A stretch of 64,000 bases of DNA from Paraburkholderia fungorum (GTDB taxonomy: Bacteria; Pseudomonadota; Gammaproteobacteria; Burkholderiales; Burkholderiaceae). Both the position numbers and the translations under genes were made by a program. Under the pieces are notes generated by a model. The model made no database searches and was not told where the DNA came from. It was given only the letters and a program-made list of their open reading frames with translations. Below, one piece after another: positions 36,558 to 45,142 of the stretch. The stretch's first letter is position 1. The number at the start of each line of letters is the position of its first letter. The stretch is taken from the NCBI RefSeq assembly GCF_900099835.1, contig NZ_FNKP01000002.1, positions 1,426,001-1,490,000 on the forward strand, read 5' to 3'.

Positions 36558-36653
36558 GATGGGATTCTTCGGCTCGCGCTAAGTGGATTGATTCCGGCAA
36601 GCGTAGCACAGCGGCACTTGCGCAATCGGCGGCCGCAATGCCGCCCCGCGCTG

Positions 36654-37781
36654 CTACTTGCGTGTGAAGGAACCGCGTTGCAACGTCACCATTCGCGGCA
36701 ATTCAATGGTGAATACCGTGCCAGTCGTGTCGTTCGATTCGACGCCGACGCTGCCGCCATGCATCCGCGCAATCTCCTGCACGATATGCAGGCCGAGCCC
36801 GAGCCCTTCACGCGGACGTCCACCGTTGGTGTTCGGCCCGAATGCCTTGAACAGATGCGGAAACACTTCGGACGGAATCGTGCCCAGATTGGACACTTTC
36901 AGCCGGACCGAATCGACCGAATCGCCATCCACTTCGACGCCGATATCGCCACCCGCCGCGCCATGATGGAGCGCATTGCTAACCAGATTCGACACGGCTT
37001 GCCACACGAGATCCGTGTCCCACGCGCCCGACGTATTGCCGCTGCTGGAAAACACGATCCGCTTGCCGTTTTCGCGCGACGCGAATTCGTCGATCACCGA
37101 CCGGCACAAAGTCGCCAGTTCGATCGAGCGCGGTTGCAGCGGCAGGCGGCCGCCTTGCAGCCGCGCCAGATTCAGTAACTGATCGACCATGCGCGCCATG
37201 CGCAGCGAACTGTTCTTGACCCGCGCCGCAACGGTCACCGACTGCTCGTCGGCGGCCGTGCGCATCAGGTATTCCGCCGACGCCAGCACCGCGCCGAGTG
37301 GCGTGCGCAGATCATGACTCAACACCGCCATCAGCATCTCGTTGGCTTCGAGCATCTGACGCGTGGTCACGAGTTGCGCGGCAAGCTGGCGCTTCTGCTG
37401 TTCGAGCTGCACGAACACATCCACCTTCGATTGCAGAATGCGCGGATCGAACGGCTTGTACAGAAAATCGACCGCGCCCGCTTCGTAGCCGCGAAACGTG
37501 CGCGACGCGTCCTGCGCGGTCGCCGTCAGGAAGATGATCGGCACGTGCGACGTGCGCGGACTGCCGCGCATCAATGCGGCGAGTTCGAAGCCGTTCATGC
37601 CGGGCATGTTGACATCGAGAATCGCCAGCGCGACTTCGTGCTTGAGCAGCAGGTCGAGCGCCGCAGTTCCCGAGTCGGCCACCAGCACGGCAAGGTCCGG
37701 CCGCGCCAGCAACGCTTCGAGCGCGGTGATGTTGTGGACGATGTCGTCGACGATCAGGATGTTCACGGGTGGATTCGTCAT
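36654..37781 (-). CDS. Response-regulator receiver fused to a histidine kinase
   Basis: 375 residues. An N-terminal receiver (ILIVDDIVHNITALEALL, phospho-acceptor Asp56 in ILDVNMPGMNG, Lys109 in LYKPFD) is followed by a short coil. A HisKA domain has His156 in VLSHDLRTPLGA, and an HATPase domain carries FGPNTNGGRPREGLGLGLHI. Having the receiver first means another kinase probably controls this one. The likely source is the large hybrid kinase three genes upstream. It is the last gene of the operon, nine bases after cheB. Confidence 0.92.
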   Translation of the reverse strand: MTNPPVNILIVDDIVHNITALEALLARPDLAVLVADSGTAALDLLLKHEVALAILDVNMPGMNGFELAALMRGSPRTSHVPIIFLTATAQDASRTFRGYEAGAVDFLYKPFDPRILQSKVDVFVQLEQQKRQLAAQLVTTRQMLEANEMLMAVLSHDLRTPLGAVLASAEYLMRTAADEQSVTVAARVKNSSLRMARMVDQLLNLARLQGGRLPLQPRSIELATLCRSVIDEFASRENGKRIVFSSSGNTSGAWDTDLVWQAVSNLVSNALHHGAAGGDIGVEVDGDSVDSVRLKVSNLGTIPSEVFPHLFKAFGPNTNGGRPREGLGLGLHIVQEIARMHGGSVGVESNDTTGTVFTIELPRMVTLQRGSFTRK

Positions 37782-37790
37782 GGCATCGGG

Positions 37791-38447
37791 TCAGAAAGAG
37801 GCTGGCAGCGCGGCAAGCCGGCGAGCCATAGTTTCAGGATTGTAGATAGAGTCGGCTGCGCCGCGTTCGATCGCGGCGCGCGGCATTTCGGGAGAACTGG
37901 CGCTGTCGGGTGTCTGCACCCACGCCGTGCCGCCCTGCGCCCGGACGCGCCGGAGGCCTTGCACGCCGTCGTCGTTCGCGCCCGACAGCAGGATCGCCAG
38001 CAGACGCTCGCCATACACCGCCGCCGCCGACTCGAACAGCACGTCGATCGAAGGCCGCGAAAAGCGCACGGCGGCATCGGTCGACAACGCCACGGTGCGG
38101 TCCACTTCCACCAGCATGTGATAGCCCGGCGGTGCAACCTGCACGCGCCCCGGGGCGATGAGTTCGCCGGCATCCGGCTCCGTTACCGGCAGCGCGCAGC
38201 GATGCGCGAAGGCCTGCACCAGATAGCTCGGCGAGTCGGGCGGCAGATGCGTGACGATCATCACGGCCGCGCCGAAACGCGCGGGCAACGCACCGAGCAG
38301 CACGTTCAGCACTTCGATCCCGCCCGCCGACCCGCCGATCACGACGAGATCGTAGGTGCGCGGCTCAGCGGCGCGCGGCTCAGCGGCGCGCGGCTCAGCG
38401 GCGCGCGGCTGGGAATCGGTAGACGGGTTGAGCATTGAGCGAGTCAT
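37791..38447 (-). CDS. CheB-type methylesterase domain protein (no receiver)
   Basis: About 218 residues from ATG at 38447; a second ATG at 38435 is possible. The catalytic triad is readable: Ser40 in VIGGSAGG, His67 in VTHLPPDSP and Asp160 in LSGANDDG. The regulatory receiver found in chemotaxis CheB is missing and replaced by a short tail with three AEPRA repeats. It should remove methyl or amide groups from glutamates on a receptor-like partner. It follows cheR by ten bases. No MCP gene is nearby, so the partner may be the CHASE3 kinase. Confidence 0.88.
   Translation of the reverse strand: MTRSMLNPSTDSQPRAAEPRAAEPRAAEPRTYDLVVIGGSAGGIEVLNVLLGALPARFGAAVMIVTHLPPDSPSYLVQAFAHRCALPVTEPDAGELIAPGRVQVAPPGYHMLVEVDRTVALSTDAAVRFSRPSIDVLFESAAAVYGERLLAILLSGANDDGVQGLRRVRAQGGTAWVQTPDSASSPEMPRAAIERGAADSIYNPETMARRLAALPASF
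38358..38410. repeat. 15-bp in-frame tandem repeat inside cheB
   Basis: Three perfect copies of GCGCGGCTCAGCGGC start at 38358, 38373 and 38388, plus eight bases of a fourth. They encode AEPRA units between the start codon and the catalytic domain. Gain or loss of a copy would keep the frame. Confidence 0.9.
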
Positions 38448-38457
38448 GATGACCGTG

Positions 38458-39303
38458 CTAGCGCTTCTGATAAATGCGTTCGCCTGGACGGAATTCGTCG
38501 AACGCTTCGTAATGACGCGAAAAACGCAGACTTTCCTTGCTGCCCAGGCCGAGAAAACCGCGCCGTACCAGCGCATTTTCGAACAGACCCAGCGCGCGAT
38601 CCTGCAAACCGCGATCGAAATAGATCAGCACGTTGCGGCACGACACCAGATGCGCTTCGAGAAACACTTCGTCGGTGGAGAGGCTGTGATCGGCGAACAC
38701 CACGCGGTCTTTCAGCGAGCCTGCAAAGCGCGCGCCGCCATACGCAGCATGATAGTAGTCCGACAACGACCGCTTGCCGCCGGCGGCCAGATAGTTCTGC
38801 GTGAAGCCCTGAACCCGGTCGAGCGCATAGATGCCGGACTCGGCGCGCGCGAGCGCGTCGGGGTTGATATCGGTCGCGTAGAACAGTGTGCGCTCGGTCA
38901 GACCTTCCTCGTCGAACAGGATTTTCAGCGACCACAGTTCTTCGCCCGTGCTGCATCCCGCCACCCAGACCTTGATCGACGGATAGGTGCGCAGACGCGG
39001 CAACACATGTTCGCGCAGCGCGAGAAAATACGCGGGATCGCGGAACATGTCGCTGACCTGCACCGTCAGGTACTGGAACAGCCGCGAGAACTCGTCGCCG
39101 TGATGCATGATGCGGTCCTGCAACTGCGACAGCGTCTTCAGCCCGAACTCGTCCAGCGCCTGCGACAAGCGGCGCCGCAGCGACGACATCGCGTAGTGCC
39201 GGAAGTCGTGCTGATACTTGAGGTAGATCGCCTCCAGCAGCAATTTCAACTCGATGTCGAAATCGCTCATGCGTTGCGGCGCGTCATATTCGGACTGATT
39301 CAT
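38458..39303 (-). CDS. CheR-type protein-glutamate methyltransferase
   Basis: 281 residues. The N-terminal helical domain (FDIELKLLLEAIYLKYQHDF) is followed by the SAM-binding core: VWVAGCSTGEELWSLKIL, FYATDINPDAL and VSCRNVLIYFDRGLQ, all standard for CheR. It lacks the C-terminal TPR found in some non-chemotaxis CheR proteins. It would methylate glutamates on a sensor in opposition to the CheB protein encoded ten bases further on. It follows the large hybrid kinase by 44 bases. Confidence 0.92.
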   Translation of the reverse strand: MNQSEYDAPQRMSDFDIELKLLLEAIYLKYQHDFRHYAMSSLRRRLSQALDEFGLKTLSQLQDRIMHHGDEFSRLFQYLTVQVSDMFRDPAYFLALREHVLPRLRTYPSIKVWVAGCSTGEELWSLKILFDEEGLTERTLFYATDINPDALARAESGIYALDRVQGFTQNYLAAGGKRSLSDYYHAAYGGARFAGSLKDRVVFADHSLSTDEVFLEAHLVSCRNVLIYFDRGLQDRALGLFENALVRRGFLGLGSKESLRFSRHYEAFDEFRPGERIYQKR

Positions 39304-39347
39304 GGGTTCGGGTTCGTACTGCCTGTTCCAGTTTTCTGACTACCGCA

Positions 39348-42300
39348 TTACCGTTGACGCAGCCACACGCGGCAGAGCGCGACGAGCTTGTCCACGTCGA
39401 TCGGCTTCGACACGTAATCGTCCGCGCCCGCTTCGAGACAACGCGTGCGGTCGTTCGCCATCGCTTTCGCGGTCAGCGCGATGATCGGCAGATGCGCAAA
39501 GCGCGGATTGCGGCGAATCTCGCCCATCGCGGTGAGGCCGTCCATCTCCGGCATCATGATGTCCATCAGGATCAGATGCACTTCGGGGCCGGTTTCGAGC
39601 GCCTCCAGCGCTTCGCGGCCGTTGCGTGCAATCTGCAACGTCGCGCCGAGCGGCTCCAGCACGTGCGACAGCGCGAAGATATTGCGGACGTCGTCCTCGG
39701 CGAGCAGGATCGTGCGGCCCTCGAACGCGTTGTCGCGCTGACGCACCGTGCGCAACATGCGCTGCTGCTCGGGCGCGAGCGACGACTCGACGCTATGCAG
39801 GAACAGCGTCACCTCGTCGAGCAGACGTTCCGGCGATTTTGCCCCCTTGATGATGATCGATTTCGAATAGCGGCGCAGGCGGTGCTCTTCATCATCGGAG
39901 AGCATGCGGCCCGTGTAGACGATCACCGGCAGCGATGCATGCGCGGTGTTCGACGCAAGCCGCTCCAGCAGGTCGTAGCCGGTACCGTCGGGCAGCGCGA
40001 GATCGGTGACGACGCAATCGAACGAGAACTTCGACAGGTACTCGAGCGCTTCCGACAACGTCGCGACGGCGACGATCTCGGTGTTGTCGCTCTGCAGCAG
40101 CGCCCGGATACTTTCGCGCATCGGCCCGTCGTCCTCGATCACGAGCACGCGTTTGAGGCGCTGCTGCAAACGCGCTTCGAGCCGGCGGATCGCGGCTTCC
40201 ATCGTGCTGCGCGCGGTCGGCTTGAGCGTGTAGCCGATCGCGCCGAGGTGCAGCGCCTTGTCGGCGTGGTCGGTGGCCGACACGATATGGATCGGGATAT
40301 GCCGCGTCGCCGGATCGTTCTTGAGCCATTCCAGCACGGTCAGACCCGAGCGGTCCGGCAAGCCCACGTCGAGCAGCACCGCCGCCGGGCACATGTCGCG
40401 CACCAGTGCGAGGCCGCTGGCGGCATCGCTCGCGTGAACGAAATCGAAGTCGAGTTCATGCGTCAGATCGCGCAGGATTTCGGCGAACGCGAGATCGTCT
40501 TCGACCGCGACGATCAGACGGCCCACACGGGTGCGATTGTTACGGTCGTCGGCAATCGGGCCGCTGGTGCTCTCGGGCGCGTTGCCTGCTGTCAGGCCGT
40601 TGGCGGGCGTGATCACCGCGGTCTGGACACTGGCGGACGGCGTATGGATCAACAGCGGCTCCGGGGCCGCCTGGAAGGCGGCAGGCGCGCTGGCAAGCGG
40701 CCTGGCCGCGATGACCGACGGCGCGGGCGCGGACGACACCGGCGCTGCCGTACCGTGCCCCGTTGCAGCCAGCGCGGCTTCACCGTCCAGCGGCAGCCAC
40801 AGCGTGAACACACTGCCCTTGCCGACTTCGCTCGCGACGGTGATCCGGCCGCCTAGCAGACGCGAGAACTCACGCGAAATCGACAGACCCAGCCCACTGC
40901 CCCCGTATTGACGGCTGGTCGAACCATCGGCCTGCTGGAACGCTTCGAAAATCATCTCCAGCTTGTCGGCAGCGATTCCGATGCCGGAATCGCGCACGTC
41001 GATACGCAGCATGTTGTCTTCGGCGGGCGCCACCGCCAGCGCGACTTCGCCGTGCTCAGTGAACTTCACCGCGTTCGACAGCAGGTTGCGCAGAATCTGC
41101 GTGACACGCTGACCGTCGGTGACGAAGGTGTCCGGCGCACCCGGCAAACGGTCGAATGCGAGGCGCAAATGCTTTGCACCGGCCAGCGGTTTGAACATTT
41201 CTTCAAGCGATTGCAGCGTCGCATCGATCGACACCGTTTCGAGTTCGACCGTGACCTGTCCCGCCTCGACTTTCGACAGATCGAGAATATCGTTGATCAG
41301 CACCAGCAGATCGCTATTCGATGCGTGAATCGTTTCCGCGTAGCGCACCTGCTCTTCGGTGAGATTGCCGGTGCGGTTCTGCTGCAACAGCCGCGCGAGA
41401 ATCAGCGAACTGTTCAGCGGCGTGCGCAATTCGTGCGACATGTTGGCGAGGAATTCGGACTTGTAGCGGCTCGACTGTTCGAGACGCGCGGCGTTCGCCG
41501 CGAGGTCGTCCTGTGCGCGCAGCAGATCCGACTTCTGACGCTCCAGACGTTGCGCATATTCCTCGAGTTGCACGTTGGTCTGTTCGAGTTCGGCCTGCTG
41601 CGCTTCGAGCCGCGTTTGCGATTCCATCAACGCACGGCCGCGTTCTTCCAGCCCTTCATTCGAGACGCGCAGTTCTTCCTGCTGCACCTGAAGCTCTTCG
41701 TTCAACTGCTGGGTTTCTGCCAGCGCGTCCTGCAAACGCTCGCGATACAACGCCGCCTCGACAAAATCGCCCATGCTGTTGGCGACCAGTTCCATGAACT
41801 CCTGGTCACGTGGCGTCAACTCGCGGATAAAGCCCAGCTCGACCACGCCGTTGACCTGACCATCGTTTTCGATCGGCAGGATAAGCAGGCTTTTAGGTGC
41901 ACTTTTGCCGGTCGCCGACACGACTTGCACGTAGTTGTCCGGTACGTCGCGCAACACAATGGCGCGGCGCGCGGCGGCCGCCTGGCCGACCAGCGTTTCG
42001 CCCTCCTCGAAACTGCGCGCGGCAGCCTGCTCGCTTTCGCGGCTGAAACCAAACGCGGCGATGCGGCGCAGCGTACCGTGCTGTTTATCGCGGACGTAAA
42101 GCGCGGCGACGGCCGCATCCAGATATTGGGCAAGGAAGTCGAGCATCGCGCGACCCACCAACTGCGGGCTGGCCAGGCCGACGACTTTTTCGGCCAGCAG
42201 GCGCTGACCGGAGCGCAACCAGACCTGTTCCTGCAAGACCTCCGTTTGCTCGGCCTGCTGACGTAATACGCCGTCGTAGGTGGACGAGAGGCTCAGCAGT

Positions 42301-42944
42301 TCGCGGCGCCCCATCCACGCGAGCAGTGCGCTCACGATCAGGCTGAACAGCAGGAATACGCTCACCAGCGTGGTCGTGACCCGGCGCGTGGCTTCGGCGC
42401 GGTCCTGGCGCAGATGCAATTCGACATCGAGAAATTCGTCGAATTCGCGGCGCGTTTCGTCGAATTCGATTTTGCCGCGCCCGCTCGACACCGCCGCTTC
42501 GAAGTTCTGATTCCGGCGACGCGAGTCGATCATCTCCTCGGCGTAACGGCTCCAGCGCTGCTGGATCGCCTGGATCTGCTTGAGCCTTTCGACTTGCGGC
42601 GGATTGTCGGCGACGGCCTCCTGCAGCGTTTCGATCTGCGCCTTGAATTTGGGGCCGCCGGTTTCATAAGGCGCGAGAAAACTCTCGTCGCCCGTGATCA
42701 GAAAACCGCGCATCGACGATTCGCGATCGACCGCGAGACGCAGCATTTCATTGGCCTGACCGATCACGCGCTCGGAATGCTCGGCCCAGTTCATCGTCGA
42801 CACGAGATAGGCGATCAGCCCGAGAAACACCGCCATCGTGACGAGCCCGACACCCAAAGGCAAAGCTATGTTGCGGCGGATGATGCTGCGAAAACGATTC
42901 TGGTCGACGGCCTGCGATGCGGTCATTTTTTCTGTCTTCGGCAT
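39348..42944 (-). CDS. CHASE3-GAF hybrid histidine kinase with three receiver domains
   Basis: 1198 residues. Transmembrane helices at about 27-50 and 190-210 enclose a periplasmic CHASE3 domain (ERVIGQANEMLRLAVDRESS, then MRGFLITGDESFL). After it come a GAF domain at about 260-395, a Gln/Glu-rich coil at about 400-495, HisKA with His504 in NMSHELRTPL, and an HATPase with SGLGLSISREF. Three receivers follow: about 800-915 (VLLDVGLPDRSG), 930-1045 (VVTDLALPDGTG) and 1075-1190 (LILMDIMMPEMDG). It should sense an extracellular or membrane signal and pass phosphate along its own receivers. First gene of the CheR/CheB/receiver-kinase operon, divergent from trehalase. Confidence 0.93.
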   Translation of the reverse strand: MPKTEKMTASQAVDQNRFRSIIRRNIALPLGVGLVTMAVFLGLIAYLVSTMNWAEHSERVIGQANEMLRLAVDRESSMRGFLITGDESFLAPYETGGPKFKAQIETLQEAVADNPPQVERLKQIQAIQQRWSRYAEEMIDSRRRNQNFEAAVSSGRGKIEFDETRREFDEFLDVELHLRQDRAEATRRVTTTLVSVFLLFSLIVSALLAWMGRRELLSLSSTYDGVLRQQAEQTEVLQEQVWLRSGQRLLAEKVVGLASPQLVGRAMLDFLAQYLDAAVAALYVRDKQHGTLRRIAAFGFSRESEQAAARSFEEGETLVGQAAAARRAIVLRDVPDNYVQVVSATGKSAPKSLLILPIENDGQVNGVVELGFIRELTPRDQEFMELVANSMGDFVEAALYRERLQDALAETQQLNEELQVQQEELRVSNEGLEERGRALMESQTRLEAQQAELEQTNVQLEEYAQRLERQKSDLLRAQDDLAANAARLEQSSRYKSEFLANMSHELRTPLNSSLILARLLQQNRTGNLTEEQVRYAETIHASNSDLLVLINDILDLSKVEAGQVTVELETVSIDATLQSLEEMFKPLAGAKHLRLAFDRLPGAPDTFVTDGQRVTQILRNLLSNAVKFTEHGEVALAVAPAEDNMLRIDVRDSGIGIAADKLEMIFEAFQQADGSTSRQYGGSGLGLSISREFSRLLGGRITVASEVGKGSVFTLWLPLDGEAALAATGHGTAAPVSSAPAPSVIAARPLASAPAAFQAAPEPLLIHTPSASVQTAVITPANGLTAGNAPESTSGPIADDRNNRTRVGRLIVAVEDDLAFAEILRDLTHELDFDFVHASDAASGLALVRDMCPAAVLLDVGLPDRSGLTVLEWLKNDPATRHIPIHIVSATDHADKALHLGAIGYTLKPTARSTMEAAIRRLEARLQQRLKRVLVIEDDGPMRESIRALLQSDNTEIVAVATLSEALEYLSKFSFDCVVTDLALPDGTGYDLLERLASNTAHASLPVIVYTGRMLSDDEEHRLRRYSKSIIIKGAKSPERLLDEVTLFLHSVESSLAPEQQRMLRTVRQRDNAFEGRTILLAEDDVRNIFALSHVLEPLGATLQIARNGREALEALETGPEVHLILMDIMMPEMDGLTAMGEIRRNPRFAHLPIIALTAKAMANDRTRCLEAGADDYVSKPIDVDKLVALCRVWLRQR

Positions 42945-43209
42945 GGCGAATCAAATCGATTCGGAATATTTTTCGGATTTTCGCGCGATTTTTTTGTCGC
43001 TCTCTATGGGCCGTCATCATACAGGATGAGGTTTGTTTTTGAGATGCTGGTGCGCCCGGTTAGGCTTGCTGGGCGGGCTATTGCCGATGTACGCAACTTT
43101 GCGCGGCGGATGCGGGTCAATCATGTGAAGAAGCATTTACGCCGTCCGGCTTGCTGAATCGTCGGACCAGTTTTGACTGTTAGCGCCTTCCACTCCCAAC
43201 CGGTAGCCG

Positions 43210-45018
43210 ATGCCTTCTCAAGACCTGCTCTGCCTTTCCCGCGCCGCCACGCGCACTGTTCTCGCCGCCGCCATCGCGTGGCACGTTTCGCTGGCCATCG
43301 CGGACCAGCCTTCGCCCGCCGCCACCTCCGGCATCACGCACGTCGCCGTGCACGTCGAGCCGCCTACGCAGGCGTCACCGGTCGTGGCCGTGCCGCCGTC
43401 GGAGCAATATCCGGCGTTATATCGCGACGTGCAGCTCGCGCATCTGTACCCCGACAGCAAGACTTTCGCGGACATGGTTCCACTAGCGCCGCCCGCGCAA
43501 ATCGCCGCCGCTTACGACGACGCGAAGCAGCAGCCGAACTTCAACCTCGCCGATTTCGTAAAGAAGAACTTCACGCTGCCTGCACGCACCGCGAAAGCGT
43601 ACGTGTCCGATCCGAACCAGAGTGTGGTCGATCACATCGATACGTTATGGAACGTTTTGCGCCGCGAGCCGGATGCGACCGCGAGTCCGTGGTCGTCGCT
43701 GCTACCGCTGCCGTATCCGTACATCGTGCCGGGGGACCGTTTCGACGAAATTTATTACTGGGACTCGTATTTCATCATGCTCGGTCTCGAACAGAGCGGG
43801 CAGCATGCGCTGGTAGTCGACGAATTGAAGAACTTCGCGACCTTGATCGACCGCTACGGCCATATTCCGAACGGCAACCGCACTTACTATCTGAGCCGCT
43901 CGCAACCGCCGTTCTTTTCGCAGATGGTCCGGCTCGTCGCGGAGAAAGACGGCGACGCCGTCTATGCGCAGTATCTGCCCGAATTGCAGCGCGAATACGC
44001 GTACTGGATGAACGGCAGCGAAGGGCTGCCCGCCGGTCACGCGAGCCGCCATGTCGTGCGTCTCGCGGACGGAACGTTATTTAACCGCTACTGGGACGAG
44101 CGCGCGACACCGCGTGACGAGTCGTATCGCGAAGACGTGCTGACCGCGCAGCAGACGCCGCAACGCGATTCCGCGGACCTATGGCGCAATTTGCGGGCAG
44201 GCGGCGAGACCGGCTGGGATTTCAGCTCGCGCTGGTTTGCCGACGGCAAGACGCTGGCCACCGTCGACGTGACTTCGCTCGTGCCGGTCGATCTGAACAG
44301 CCTGCTGGTCGATCTGGAGCACACGCTGGCGAAAGCTTACCGGATGCGCGGCGACGTCACGCACGCGGAGAACATGGAGCAGCGCGCGGCCACGCGTGCC
44401 GACGCGATTCGTCGCGTGTTGTGGGACCCGCAATTGCAGGCGTTCGGCGATTACGATTTTGTGAATCGCACGTTGACTCACCGGCTGACGGCGGCGACCG
44501 TGTATCCGCTATATACGGGCGTAGCCAGCCGCCAGCAGGCGAAGGCGGTGGCCGCGACCGTGCAACGCGAATTGCTGCGTCCGGGCGGGCTTGCGACCAC
44601 GCAAGTGAATAGCGGTCAGCAATGGGATGCGCCGAACGGCTGGGCGCCGCTGCAATATCTGGCCGTGCTGGGTTTGCGGCGGTATGGCGAGTCGGAACTG
44701 GCGCGCACCATCGCGACGCGCTGGATCAGGACCAACGTCGATTATTACCAGCACACGGGTAAGCTCGTGGAGAAATACGATGTCGATGCAGCGACGCCGG
44801 GTGTGTCGGCGGGAGGCGGCGAATATCCGTTGCAGGACGGCTTTGGATGGACCAACGGTGTGCTGCGCGCACTGCTGGTGATGTATCCGCAATCGGCCCA
44901 GGCCGCGCGGCCCAGCGATATTCCCGAGGGGCCGGCGGGGGTGTCGGCTGCGGCGGCATCGGCGGCGGCCGCGTCTAAAAATACGCACCGGCTGCGTGGG
45001 ACGCGGGTGAATCCTTAG
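43210..45018 (+). CDS. treA: Periplasmic trehalase, GH37
   Basis: 602 residues with an N-terminal export signal (TRTVLAAAIAWHVSLAIA). GH37 signature 1 appears as PGDRFDEIYYWDSYF, where the second Gly of the usual PGGRF is Asp. Signature 2 appears as QWDAPNGWAPLQ. GETGWDFSSRWF holds the general acid Asp and EKYDVD the catalytic base region. The C-terminal tail is Ala-rich and extends past the normal end. It hydrolyses trehalose to two glucoses in the periplasm. It stands alone and ends at a shared bidirectional terminator with katE. Confidence 0.93.
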   Translation: MPSQDLLCLSRAATRTVLAAAIAWHVSLAIADQPSPAATSGITHVAVHVEPPTQASPVVAVPPSEQYPALYRDVQLAHLYPDSKTFADMVPLAPPAQIAAAYDDAKQQPNFNLADFVKKNFTLPARTAKAYVSDPNQSVVDHIDTLWNVLRREPDATASPWSSLLPLPYPYIVPGDRFDEIYYWDSYFIMLGLEQSGQHALVVDELKNFATLIDRYGHIPNGNRTYYLSRSQPPFFSQMVRLVAEKDGDAVYAQYLPELQREYAYWMNGSEGLPAGHASRHVVRLADGTLFNRYWDERATPRDESYREDVLTAQQTPQRDSADLWRNLRAGGETGWDFSSRWFADGKTLATVDVTSLVPVDLNSLLVDLEHTLAKAYRMRGDVTHAENMEQRAATRADAIRRVLWDPQLQAFGDYDFVNRTLTHRLTAATVYPLYTGVASRQQAKAVAATVQRELLRPGGLATTQVNSGQQWDAPNGWAPLQYLAVLGLRRYGESELARTIATRWIRTNVDYYQHTGKLVEKYDVDAATPGVSAGGGEYPLQDGFGWTNGVLRALLVMYPQSAQAARPSDIPEGPAGVSAAAASAAAASKNTHRLRGTRVNP

Positions 45019-45061
45019 GCGCGGTTCGCGCGGCTGACTTCGCACTGCCGCGGTCGTGCAT

Positions 45062-45098
45062 AAAAAACTGGCCGGTCTGAACAGCACCGGCCAGTTTT
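45062..45098. terminator. Bidirectional terminator between treA and katE
   Basis: A perfect 11-base stem, AACTGGCCGGT (45066-45076) with ACCGGCCAGTT (45086-45096), is flanked by As on the left and Ts on the right. It serves the convergent trehalase and catalase genes. Confidence 0.88.
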
Positions 45099-45142
45099 AC
45101 TTCAGCGTGTCACTTCCAGAGCACTCAGACCACTCAGGCAAA

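Noticed and set aside
37791..39303. A chemotaxis operon
   Set aside because: CheA, CheW, CheY and MCP genes are missing; the genes sit with hybrid kinases instead.
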